A stretch of DNA of 64,000 nt from UBA11346 sp038318565 (GTDB lineage Bacteria > Planctomycetota > UBA11346): assembly GCA_038318565.1 (NCBI GenBank), contig JBBQCI010000008.1, positions 8,208-72,207 on the forward strand, given 5' to 3'. Position 1 is the first letter of the stretch, and each line of letters opens with the position of its first letter. Made by a program: the position numbers and the translations under genes. The notes below the pieces were generated by a model, which was not told where the DNA came from, ran no database searches, and saw only the letters and a program-made list of their open reading frames with translations. Positions 34,070-42,316 of the stretch are shown here, piece by piece.

Positions 34070-34409
34070 GTGCGCCGTTCGTCCGCTGCTTTCTCGATCG
34101 CCGAGATGCTCGTTGTCGTCGCCTTTATCGGCATCCTCAGCAGCTCCTTCGGTCCCAGCTGGCATCTCTACTCCAACGCCGAGTCGGGCGTGTCGTACGG
34201 AATCAACAACCGCCTATCTCGACACCAACACGTGCATCCCGGCGTACAACGCCACCGGCGTCTATCCGCGCGGACGCCCCGGTTGGCCGGGCTTCGGTCT
34301 TGGCCTGCCCATGGTCCAGGACAACACCCGGCACCGCTTCGCTCAGGTCTTCCGTCGCAGCGACACCGTCGCCGTGCCCGGCGGACGGGGTGGCTCGACA
34401 TCGACGTGA
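34070..34409 (+). pseudogene. truncated, frameshifted type IV pseudopilin gene
   Basis: A GTG at 34070 opens a frame whose start is a prepilin leader: AFSIAEMLVVVAFIGIL, with Ala/Phe at the cleavage site and Glu at +5 of the mature form. After SYGIN at about 34205 the natural continuation (TAYLDTNTCIPA, then VYPRGRPGWPGF) lies in another frame and ends with TGA at 34407-34409. Intact pseudopilins of this kind are about twice as long, so sequence between the helix and the C-terminal part also seems lost. An AT-rich stretch (34021-34050) precedes it. It probably once encoded one of the multi-copy pseudopilins found in PVC bacteria. Confidence 0.6.
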
Positions 34410-35020
34410 GGCACAAGCGGAACGCCCATCGCCTGGGCGGCCATATCGCCACTGCACTCGCGTGCGCCAACCTGGTCCATCATCGCGTAGAATGTGCCAC
34501 GTGACAGGCCTCCGGCTCGCGCGGCATTAGTGACATTGCCACCACTGCGCTGCAGCAGGGCACGCAGCCAGCGGCGCTTGAACGAAGCCTTTGCGGCCAG
34601 GTAGTCATCGTCCCAATGTTCATCGCGCGAGACCATTTCGGCCTGCCAGGCCAGGGCGATAATCCGGGCAACTAGGGTGACAACGTCAGCGGCGCGCTGC
34701 ACCGGCCCCTCGGCGAGGCGGCAGACGAGTACCATCTCTGGCAACACTGGCACAGTGATGCGATCGCCTTGCACACGTGGCTCCAGGCCAGGCGGCATCG
34801 TTTCGGGGATTTTGGGCATACGCATGCCCGGCTCAGCGTCCTGCGCGATCATCCGCACGCCCTGGAACACCCACATACCCCGTGCCGGGACGCTGCTACG
34901 CATGGCGACCAGGAAGCGGCGCACCAGCTCGCTGGGCTCTAGGCCGCGCCCGCACAGAAATGTCAGGCGGACCAGGCCTTCGTAGGTACTGCGACCGACG
35001 GATTCCTCATCTGATGGCAT
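34343..35020 (-). CDS. regulator with C-terminal Fis-type helix-turn-helix
   Basis: The 225-residue protein has an N-terminal region of about 145 residues that may be GAF-like (VPVLPEMVLVCRLAEGPVQRAADVV). A Fis/NtrC-type DNA-binding helix pair follows (KRRWLRALLQRSGGNVTNAARAGGLSRGTFYAMM). There is no sigma-54 ATPase domain. The C-terminal tail of 40 residues is unusual after a Fis domain and overlaps the pseudopilin remnant on the other strand. It lies 48 bases upstream of the amt stop on the same strand, so it may be co-transcribed with the ammonium transporter and could link nitrogen status to expression (inference). Confidence 0.75.
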   Translation of the reverse strand: MPSDEESVGRSTYEGLVRLTFLCGRGLEPSELVRRFLVAMRSSVPARGMWVFQGVRMIAQDAEPGMRMPKIPETMPPGLEPRVQGDRITVPVLPEMVLVCRLAEGPVQRAADVVTLVARIIALAWQAEMVSRDEHWDDDYLAAKASFKRRWLRALLQRSGGNVTNAARAGGLSRGTFYAMMDQVGARECSGDMAAQAMGVPLVPHVDVEPPRPPGTATVSLRRKT

Positions 35021-35068
35021 GTCCAGATCATGCGCTTTGGCCCGATCGGCTCAACTGGGCAGATCGGA

Positions 35069-36340
35069 TCAGCCGCGTTCTTCGATGGCGTACGCCACCT
35101 CGCCATGCTGGTGCAAATCGAGCCCAGCCTCCTCGACCTGCTCCTCGACCCGCAGTCCGACCATCGCCTTGACCACGACACAGCACAGTGCCGTGCCGCC
35201 GCCGGCCCACAGGACGGTGACGAGAACGGCCTTGGCCTGCTGCGCAAACTGCGTTCCGGTGGCGATGTCGACCGTCCCACCGAAAGCTTTGGTTCCCAGA
35301 ATGCCGACCAGCAGGGTCCCGATCAGACCAGCGATGCCATGCACGCCAAATACGTCCAGCGCGTCATCGTAACCGCCCTTCCGCTTTACCCAGGTGCAGC
35401 CGATATAGCACGCGCCGGTTGCAACCAGGGCAAGAACCGCCGCACCAAGCGGAGAGACGAATCCTGCCGCCGGGGTGATCACAACCAAGCCAGCCAATGA
35501 TCCAGTGACCGCGCCAAGGGCGCTGGGCTTGCCGAAGCGGACCCACTCGATCGCCATCCAGGTGCAGGTCGCGACGGCAGCGGCCAGATGGGTATTGAGC
35601 AAGGCCAGTCCTGCCGTGGCATTGGCGGCCAGGGCACTGCCGGCGTTGAAACCGAACCAGCCGACCCACAGCATGCCGCCGCCGACCACCGCCAAGGCGA
35701 CCGAATGCGGCATCATCGGATGCAGCGGATAGCCCTTACGGCGACCGACGAACAGGGCTGCGACCAGACCGCTGATGCCCGAGTTGATCTCGACCGGGCA
35801 CCCGCCCGCATAGTCCAGGGTACCCCACAGGAAGGCGCCGGGACCGCTCCACACCATGTGGCAGATCGGGGCATAGACGACCAGTGACCACATGACGGTG
35901 AAGATCATCACCGAACTGAACTTCACCCGTTCGACAAATGCTGAGATCACCAGCGCCGGGGTGATGATCGCAAAGGTCATCTGGAAGCAGCAGTAGACGG
36001 TCTCAGGAATAGTCGGAGCGTTGGGATGGACCGTGCCTCCCATCATGCCAGACAGTCCCAGACGGCTGAACGAGCCAATGAACGACAGCAGTCCGGTGTG
36101 ACCTTCGACCATGCCGGTACGGTCGAAGGCGAGGGTATAACCGACCAGGACCCACAGCACGCTGACGACTGCGGTAATCGCGAAGCACTGCATGAAGACC
36201 GTCAGGGCGTTCTTGGCGCGCACCAGACCAGCATACAGCAGCGACAGGCCAGGAATGGTCATGAACAGGACCAGGGCGGTGGACACCATGACCCAGGCGG
36301 TATCCCCGCTGCTGATCACCGGCGCGGTCGAGGCATCCAT
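35069..36340 (-). CDS. amtB: ammonium transporter (Amt/Mep family) with Glu/His variant of the twin-His motif
   Basis: Amt proteins take up ammonium through a trimeric pore. The 423-residue protein has about eleven hydrophobic helices, the Phe gate (CFQMTFAIITPAL), the long AGGCPVEINSGISGLVAALF segment, NAGSA, and DVFGVHGIAGLIG near the end. The second pore His is His334, but the first is replaced by Glu184 (PVEIN instead of VVHIN in E. coli AmtB). The same replacement is known in fungal Mep1/Mep3. No glnK is adjacent within the window. The ATG at 36340 gives an N-terminus of the usual length without a long signal peptide. Confidence 0.95.
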   Translation of the reverse strand: MDASTAPVISSGDTAWVMVSTALVLFMTIPGLSLLYAGLVRAKNALTVFMQCFAITAVVSVLWVLVGYTLAFDRTGMVEGHTGLLSFIGSFSRLGLSGMMGGTVHPNAPTIPETVYCCFQMTFAIITPALVISAFVERVKFSSVMIFTVMWSLVVYAPICHMVWSGPGAFLWGTLDYAGGCPVEINSGISGLVAALFVGRRKGYPLHPMMPHSVALAVVGGGMLWVGWFGFNAGSALAANATAGLALLNTHLAAAVATCTWMAIEWVRFGKPSALGAVTGSLAGLVVITPAAGFVSPLGAAVLALVATGACYIGCTWVKRKGGYDDALDVFGVHGIAGLIGTLLVGILGTKAFGGTVDIATGTQFAQQAKAVLVTVLWAGGGTALCCVVVKAMVGLRVEEQVEEAGLDLHQHGEVAYAIEERG

Positions 36341-36574
36341 ACATCTTCTCCGGGGTCAGGTCGCGACAGTGGACGGCTTATATACGCAACACGTTCCACA
36401 CCGGCAATGCGTCAGATAGACAGCTGTTGGTTCAATTTTCAATCAAGTGATCAAAAAAATACCTGTAAACTTCCAGCAAGCGCAAGTAGTGCCAGTTTGC
36501 CTTCACGGATAGCATCATGGTCGCGATACGTCGGGTGGATTGCTTCGGCCGGTACATCGTCGAGGTTGCCCTGC

Positions 36575-37132
36575 ATGAATCCAGAAACCTGGGTCGAGCA
36601 GCATGGCGATGCACTCTACCGCTACGCCATGTCCCGGCTCAACGATGCGTCAGCCTGCGAGGACATCGTCCAGGAAACCTTGATCGCCGCCCTGCAGGCC
36701 AGTGACGGATTCCGTGGTGAATCAGCAGAGCGCACCTGGTTGATTGGCATCCTACGTCACAAGCTGGCCGACCACCTGCGCAAACGTTGCCGGGAGCTAC
36801 CGCTGACCGCGGACGACGAAGGAGACGCCGTAGTCGATCACCTGTTCGTACCCAACGGCCATTGGCGCCAGGCACCTCGCCAGTGGCAGGCTGATGCCGG
36901 CGCCTTGGCCGACAATCGTGAATTCTGGCAGATTTTTGCCCGCTGTCGTGACGCCCTGCCGCAGCGCCAGGCAGCCCTGTTCACCCTGCGTACCCTGGAA
37001 GACGTCGATCAAGAATCCCTCTGTCAGGAATTCGGGGTTAGCGCGATCAACCTATGGGTGCTCCTGCACCGCGCACGCACTCGGCTACGCGTCTGCCTCG
37101 AAGAGCATTGGTTCGGAACTGACCCTGCATGA
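36575..37132 (+). CDS. ECF-type RNA polymerase sigma factor
   Basis: The 185-residue sigma factor has region 2 (WVEQHGDALYRYAMSRLNDASACEDIVQETLIAAL, with the RTWLIGILRHKLADHLRKR end) and region 4 (ALPQRQAALFTLRTLEDVDQESLCQEFGVSAINLWVLLHRARTRLR split over two helices). An insertion of about 50 residues separates them. It directs polymerase to a small regulon. The ATG at 36575 begins MNPETWVEQH; the open frame extends upstream but only as a shadow of amt. The anti-sigma gene starts within its stop codon (ATGA). Confidence 0.92.
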   Translation: MNPETWVEQHGDALYRYAMSRLNDASACEDIVQETLIAALQASDGFRGESAERTWLIGILRHKLADHLRKRCRELPLTADDEGDAVVDHLFVPNGHWRQAPRQWQADAGALADNREFWQIFARCRDALPQRQAALFTLRTLEDVDQESLCQEFGVSAINLWVLLHRARTRLRVCLEEHWFGTDPA

Positions 37133-37383
37133 GCGCACTCGTTTCATGTCGAAAGGCCTCCCGTCTAGCGAGCACCGCCATCGACCGACCATTGCCGTTG
37201 CTCAAGCGTATTGAGTTGCGACTGCATCTCGCCATGTGCTCGGCCTGCCGGGCCTACCGTCGACAGATCACGCTGATTGATCGCCTGGTGCGCAGCAAGC
37301 GCGATCACGACGACGGCGATATGGCGTTCCACCTCGACCCCGAGGCACGCAAACGCATATCTGAAGCCCTGCGGCGGCGGTGA
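37129..37383 (+). CDS. small zinc-finger anti-sigma factor-like protein
   Basis: The 84-residue protein has an early Cys (VSCRKASRLAS) and HLAMCSACRAYRRQ, matching the Cys and His-x3-Cys-x2-Cys ligands of zf-HC2 anti-sigma domains. No transmembrane helix follows, so it would be a soluble anti-sigma factor. Its ATG overlaps the sigma-factor stop by four bases, the usual arrangement of ECF sigma/anti-sigma pairs. It presumably holds the sigma factor inactive until a cytoplasmic cue is sensed. Confidence 0.85.
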   Translation: MSALVSCRKASRLASTAIDRPLPLLKRIELRLHLAMCSACRAYRRQITLIDRLVRSKRDHDDGDMAFHLDPEARKRISEALRRR

Positions 37384-37404
37384 TCCCGAGCCTCAGCGGG
37401 CGGT

Positions 37405-38976
37405 CTAGTGGCGGAAGTGGCGGATGCCGGTGAAGACCATCGCGACGCCTGCCTTGTCGCAGGCCTCGATCACCAATGCGTCGCCCTTGCTGCCGCCGGG
37501 CTGGACGATGGCAGTGATGCCGGCGTCGATCAGCTTCTGCGGACCATCAGCGAAGGGGAAGAAGGCATCACTGGCAGCAACCGCGCCAGTAGCGCGCGCG
37601 CCGGCAAGCTTCACAGCGATATCGGTGGAATTCACCCGACTCATCTGGCCAGCGCCGGCGCCTACCAGCTCGCGATCCTTGACGATGCAGATGGCGTTCG
37701 ACGACAGGTGCTTGACCACCGGCCAGGCGAAGGCGAGGTCGGTCAACTCAGCCGCGGTCGGGGCGCGCTTGCTGACCACCCGCAATGTGGCCGGATCCCA
37801 ACCGAGGGTGTCGTAGTCCTGCACCAGCAGGCCGCCGAGCACGTTCTTGAGGTACTTGGCACCGCCGGGGATCGCGCTGGGCGCACCGACCGCGAGCAAA
37901 CGGACGTTGGCCTTCCACTTCGGCTTGGTCGTCAGGATGGTCAGGGCTTCGGCGCTGAAGGCCGGGGCGATCACCACCTCGACGAACTGGCGAGTGCACA
38001 TCGCCTCGGCGGTGGCGGCGTCGACCTCGCGATTCAGCGCGATGATGCCTCCGAACGCGGCCTGGGGATCGCCGTCGTAGGCGCGCTCGAAGGCGGTGGC
38101 CAGAGTGTCGCGGGCAGCACAGCCGCAGGGGTTGGCGTGCTTGATGATGGCGCATGCCGGGTCAACAAATTCGCCGACCAGCCGCCAGGCGCCGTCGGCG
38201 TCCATCAGGTTGTTATAGCTCAGCTCCTTGCCGTTGAGCTGCTTGAGCTTGGTGACGCCGGCGACGCCAGGCAGGCGGATATCATAGAGCGCTGCGCGCT
38301 GGTGCGGATTCTCGCCATAACGCAGTTCTTGTACCTTCTTGGCTGGCACCGCGAACTCGGCAGGCAGGGCCTCGTCTGAGGGATCGCCGGCGATGCGGGT
38401 CAGTTCGTCGGCGATCAGCGCGTCATAACGGCCGGTGGTGCGGAAGACGGTGCGGGCGCACCTCTGGCGGAAGAGCAGGGTGGTGTCGCCGCTGTTGGCG
38501 GCCATCTCTGCGAGGCAACGGGCGTAGTCGGCAGGATCGACGATAACCGTCACGAAGGCGTGGTTCTTGGCCGCGCTGCGCAGCATCGACGGACCACCGA
38601 TGTCGATCTTTTCGATCTTGTCGGCAGTGGTCGAGCCGGCCTTGTCGGCGGTGGCTTCGAAGGGGTAGAGGTTGACCACTACGAGGTCGATCAGGCCGAT
38701 GCCGTTGGCCTTGGCCGCTTCGACGTGATGGGCATCGTCGCGCACACACAGCAGGCCACCGTGGATCTTCGGGTGCAGGGTCTTAACCCGGCCGTCCATC
38801 ATCTCGGGGAATCCGGTGTATTCCGCCACTTCGATGACCGGGATGCCGGCGTCTTTGAGCGCCTTGTAGGTCCCGCCGGTCGACAGCAGTTCGACACTAC
38901 GCTGGTGCAGCTCGCGGGCGAATTCGACAATGCCAGTCTTATCGAAGACGGAGAGAAGGGCACGGCGGATGGGCAT
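37405..38976 (-). CDS. purH: bifunctional AICAR formyltransferase/IMP cyclohydrolase
   Basis: PurH performs the last two steps of purine synthesis, from AICAR to IMP. The 523-residue protein has the N-terminal MGS-like cyclohydrolase domain (RALLSVFDKTGIVEFA, STGGTYKAL, GRVKTLHPKIHGGLL). The C-terminal transformylase has LRYGENPHQRAALY, KHANPCG and AFGGIIALN. An AGGAG precedes the ATG at 38976; the longer start at 39036 adds unrelated residues. It is divergent from the alpha/beta hydrolase gene, with 117 bases between start codons. Confidence 0.97.
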   Translation of the reverse strand: MPIRRALLSVFDKTGIVEFARELHQRSVELLSTGGTYKALKDAGIPVIEVAEYTGFPEMMDGRVKTLHPKIHGGLLCVRDDAHHVEAAKANGIGLIDLVVVNLYPFEATADKAGSTTADKIEKIDIGGPSMLRSAAKNHAFVTVIVDPADYARCLAEMAANSGDTTLLFRQRCARTVFRTTGRYDALIADELTRIAGDPSDEALPAEFAVPAKKVQELRYGENPHQRAALYDIRLPGVAGVTKLKQLNGKELSYNNLMDADGAWRLVGEFVDPACAIIKHANPCGCAARDTLATAFERAYDGDPQAAFGGIIALNREVDAATAEAMCTRQFVEVVIAPAFSAEALTILTTKPKWKANVRLLAVGAPSAIPGGAKYLKNVLGGLLVQDYDTLGWDPATLRVVSKRAPTAAELTDLAFAWPVVKHLSSNAICIVKDRELVGAGAGQMSRVNSTDIAVKLAGARATGAVAASDAFFPFADGPQKLIDAGITAIVQPGGSKGDALVIEACDKAGVAMVFTGIRHFRH

Positions 38977-39093
38977 GGGGACTCCTGCAGGCGAGCGCGG
39001 GATGCTCTCTTCATGTTCGGCGTGGCAAGGGCTCATCCGACCGGCCGACGGGGCCAGGACTTTCCCACGTCCGCTCGGCTGTACGATGCGGCC

Positions 39094-39942
39094 ATGCCGA
39101 TGTCCCCGCTCCTGCGCAAGGGCCTGCGTACCTGCTGCCTGTTTGGTCTGGTTCCTCTCGCTGTCGTTTTGCTCGGTATGACATCATGCCAGGGCCGCAT
39201 CATCTATCCCGGCCTGCACTACGCCCAGGTGATGTGGGAGAAGGTGCCAGCCACCATCGAGCCGCTACGCTACACCACGGGCGAAGGCGCTCAGGTCTCG
39301 TTTTGGAAGAAACCTGCCAGTGGCGGCGAGCCCAAGCGCATCTGGATGATATGCAACGGCAACGGCGGGTACGCGCTGGCCTGGCCGGACCTGCTACCGC
39401 TGACCAACGACCGCGAGGCTGGCTATCTGCTATTCGAATATCCCGGCTACGGCTTCAGCGAGGGATCCTGCACACCCGGCCGCATTCTCGCGGCCAGCGA
39501 GGCGGCTGTCGCTGCCCTCGCCGAGCACCTGCAGTTACCGCGCGACCAGCTCGACGCGCGGCTGTCCGTGTTTGGCCATTCGCTTGGCTGCGCTGCTGCG
39601 CTGCAGTACGCGGCCAAGCATCCGGTGCAGCGCATCGTTCTGGCGGCCCCCTTCACCAGCATGGTCGAGATGGGCCACCGCATGCTGTTCTGGCCGTGCG
39701 GCTGGCTGGTCTGGCACCATTTCAACAACGTCGATCGCCTGGCCGAGATCAGCCGACAGCAACCACGACCGCGGATCGACATCTACCACGGCAGCGAAGA
39801 TCTGATTATTCCGCCAGAGATGTCTGAGGAACTGGCAGCGCCGTACCCCGGCTGGGTTTCACGTACGCTGGTGCCGGGGGCCGATCACGACGACGTGATC
39901 ATGGACGTCTTACCCCGCTTCGACGCACCCGCAGCACGCTGA
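39094..39942 (+). CDS. membrane-anchored or lipoprotein alpha/beta hydrolase
   Basis: The 282-residue protein has a hydrophobic N-terminus (LFGLVPLAVVLLGMTSC) that may be a signal anchor or an imperfect lipobox (MTSC, Cys32). The hydrolase fold shows ICNGNGG (oxyanion region), EYPGYGFSEG, nucleophile Ser163 in GHSLG, acid Asp236 in YHGSEDLIIP and His265 in PGADHDDV. It belongs to the group of FAM108/YqkD-like hydrolases; the substrate is unknown. Its last 44 bases overlap the 3' end of the convergent pectate-lyase-like gene. Confidence 0.85.
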   Translation: MPMSPLLRKGLRTCCLFGLVPLAVVLLGMTSCQGRIIYPGLHYAQVMWEKVPATIEPLRYTTGEGAQVSFWKKPASGGEPKRIWMICNGNGGYALAWPDLLPLTNDREAGYLLFEYPGYGFSEGSCTPGRILAASEAAVAALAEHLQLPRDQLDARLSVFGHSLGCAAALQYAAKHPVQRIVLAAPFTSMVEMGHRMLFWPCGWLVWHHFNNVDRLAEISRQQPRPRIDIYHGSEDLIIPPEMSEELAAPYPGWVSRTLVPGADHDDVIMDVLPRFDAPAAR

Positions 39943-42151
39943 GCAGTCCACCGAGTACGATCAGGCCGCCCAGGCCGCAGCCACCACCACCGCCTCCACC
40001 ACTAGTTGCCGGAGCCGGTACGTTGACCATCACGGTTGAGCTGGATCCGTCGGCAAAGCTGGCGGTCAGGGTGTACGAACCCGGACCGGGGAAGGTGGCA
40101 GTGGCCGAGGCTGCCCCGCTGGTGCCGTTGGGACTGAAGGTCACGCCGCTGGGTACGCTGGTCCAGGTCACCACCCCACCGGATCCATCGGCCCGGGCCG
40201 ACAACGCCATCGTCGCACCGACCAGCGGCGCAGTCGCACAGGCGGCCGCCCGATCACTGGTCCAGCCGACGTACATCGGCATGGCGTAGCGGCTGCCGGC
40301 ATTACCCGTCGGCAGGGTCTGGCTGACCCCGAGCCGGGTCTCATGTGCCTGGGTGGCATATTCGCCTGTGTAATTACTGGTCACATAACTCATCGAACAG
40401 TGACCGTCAGTGGTTTCGAAGGCGGTGCCCGAAGGACGCAGGGCATACAGCAAGGTGCCGAGGAACTCGGTGCGGCCGCCGTTGCGCGTCTTCGCGACCA
40501 TGCCGCCGTTTTCGGTCTTCAATCCGAACACCCACAGATCGCCGCCATTATTGTCCATGTGTAGCTGCGACCCCTCAATGTTCAGCTGACGGGCCCAGAC
40601 CCGCTGTCCAGGCACCGTGGTGACGTTGTTCATGCCAGCGTCTTCCAGAAACAGCGGCCCAGCCCCGGGTGCAGCCTTGTAAGAGAATTGGCCGTTGCGC
40701 AGCACGACGGTGCGAGCGCAGTTGTGGTAGATCGTGACATCACCACGCACATCGTCGATGATCAGTGGATTGGGCGATTCGTCCTGAACCCGCAGGACGA
40801 GTCCAATCGAGCCCCAGCGGTTGAAGTTGTTGGCGAAGCCAGTGAAGCGGCGGACGTGGGCCGGCACGCGAAAGCCTGCCTGCTCCAGCGGCACGCCTGC
40901 CGAAACCCCGGACAGCGTCGACCCGGTGTTGATCCACACGGTGGTGCAGGACGGGGCGTAAAACACAGCCTGATTGATCGTGGTCATGCCGGCGGTGATG
41001 TCACTATTGGCGTTGGCGTCCCACGTGTTGTATTCATAGCTGCGTTGCAGCCGCCCCCAATGATTCGGATCGTTGTCATGAAACGTCGGCGTTTCTTGCA
41101 CCGGCAGCTTCAGCGACATCCGCGACGCGGCGTCGTCAACGCTGCCGAAGAGGTGGCGGATCGGGCCGACCACGCGTTCGCTGATCGTCGAGCCGGGCAC
41201 GACCGTCGTCCCGGTCTTCAATGCTGAGCCGTAGCCCGTTGCCGTGATCGTGCGCAGATAGGCGGTGTCGCCCGAACCAAGTTCGACGGCTGAACGTCCG
41301 CCAGCGCCGCCACTGCAGGTTGCATCAAGCAGGATCACATGCCCTTTGGACCCCGTGCTCAGTACTGCCGGCACGCTATTGGTGCTGGTCAGCCGACGTA
41401 TCGCCAGGGTGTTGTTGTCATTGCGCAGTCCGGCGACCGACTGACCGCTGAACGTCAGGTCTTCGAAGGTCGGACCGTACTCCGGCGTGCGGATGTCGAG
41501 ACCGACCTGGAATCCCTGAACTTCGAGCCGTTTGACTAGGCATGGGCCCGGCCAGTCCTGTGTCATATCGACGCCGCACACGCCACTACCCGTGACTAGG
41601 ACGTTCTGCAGTGCGCCGGTGTTGCTGGCGTTGTACTCGATACCGATCGCGCCGGCGTTCCCGCTGCCGGTGTTGACCGTCAGATCCCGGATGTTCTGAG
41701 AAAATCCGTAGTTCCCCGTCCGCCAACAGCGGATCACCGGCACCGGTGCACCCGCATTGGCAAACCCGCTGCACGTGTCGTCTAGACGGATGACCGTATC
41801 GGCTCTACCAGCGCCGCGCATGGTCAGGTTGATGCCGATCCAGGTTAGCATGCCGGTCACCCGGTAGGTGCCTGGCGGCAGATAGACCGTACGAGGACGG
41901 GCTGAGTAGTAATCGGGTGGTCGATCAGTCTGGCTACGCCCGTGGTTCAACGCCGCGTTGATCGCCGCTGTGTCGTCGTGGCTTCCGTCGCCAAGCGCTC
42001 CATAGGCCTTCACGTTCACGCACGCGACCTCAGCTGCCTGGATCGGCAGACCGCCGCTGTCGCGGGCGTAGATCGCATCGGGATAGACGAGCTCGGTCGC
42101 GGAGAGGCAACTGACGACCAGCAACAGCGTAAGTGATTTAAGGTAACCCAT
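39899..42151 (-). CDS. secreted pectate-lyase-3-like beta-helix protein with Gly-rich C-terminal sorting tail
   Basis: The 750-residue protein has a signal peptide (SLTLLLVVSCLSA), then the pectate lyase superfamily start (VNVKAYGALGDGSHDDTAAI, and PRTVYLPPGTYRVTG). Many short strand repeats typical of a right-handed beta-helix follow. An Ig-like segment precedes the tail at about 655-715. The C-terminus is tripartite: a Gly run with one Cys (GGGGCGLGG), a hydrophobic stretch (LIVLGGLLSVL) and basic residues (RVRRSGVRR). This suggests processing and anchoring by a rhombosortase or similar system. It is probably a cell-surface polysaccharide-binding or degrading enzyme. Confidence 0.85.
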   Translation of the reverse strand: MGYLKSLTLLLVVSCLSATELVYPDAIYARDSGGLPIQAAEVACVNVKAYGALGDGSHDDTAAINAALNHGRSQTDRPPDYYSARPRTVYLPPGTYRVTGMLTWIGINLTMRGAGRADTVIRLDDTCSGFANAGAPVPVIRCWRTGNYGFSQNIRDLTVNTGSGNAGAIGIEYNASNTGALQNVLVTGSGVCGVDMTQDWPGPCLVKRLEVQGFQVGLDIRTPEYGPTFEDLTFSGQSVAGLRNDNNTLAIRRLTSTNSVPAVLSTGSKGHVILLDATCSGGAGGRSAVELGSGDTAYLRTITATGYGSALKTGTTVVPGSTISERVVGPIRHLFGSVDDAASRMSLKLPVQETPTFHDNDPNHWGRLQRSYEYNTWDANANSDITAGMTTINQAVFYAPSCTTVWINTGSTLSGVSAGVPLEQAGFRVPAHVRRFTGFANNFNRWGSIGLVLRVQDESPNPLIIDDVRGDVTIYHNCARTVVLRNGQFSYKAAPGAGPLFLEDAGMNNVTTVPGQRVWARQLNIEGSQLHMDNNGGDLWVFGLKTENGGMVAKTRNGGRTEFLGTLLYALRPSGTAFETTDGHCSMSYVTSNYTGEYATQAHETRLGVSQTLPTGNAGSRYAMPMYVGWTSDRAAACATAPLVGATMALSARADGSGGVVTWTSVPSGVTFSPNGTSGAASATATFPGPGSYTLTASFADGSSSTVMVNVPAPATSGGGGGGGCGLGGLIVLGGLLSVLRVRRSGVRRP

Positions 42152-42157
42152 AATTAC

Positions 42158-42186
42158 AACATAAAAACGATCCTGATGCGAGCCAA
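42158..42186 (-). promoter_or_regulatory. promoter of the pectate-lyase-like gene
   Basis: On the minus strand TTGGCT (42186-42181), a 17-base spacer and TATGTT (42163-42158) precede the ATG at 42151 by only six bases. This points to a leaderless transcript. No Shine-Dalgarno motif lies before the ATG. Confidence 0.5.
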
Positions 42187-42316
42187 CCCCATCTCGTCTT
42201 CATCGGAACCATTGCATGACATACCCATTACCCCGTCATGTCGACGAGCGCACGATGAGGCCCTTCCCATAGGCGACCTCATCTCTAGCTTCCCCATCCC
42301 ACACGTAAGGAACCCC

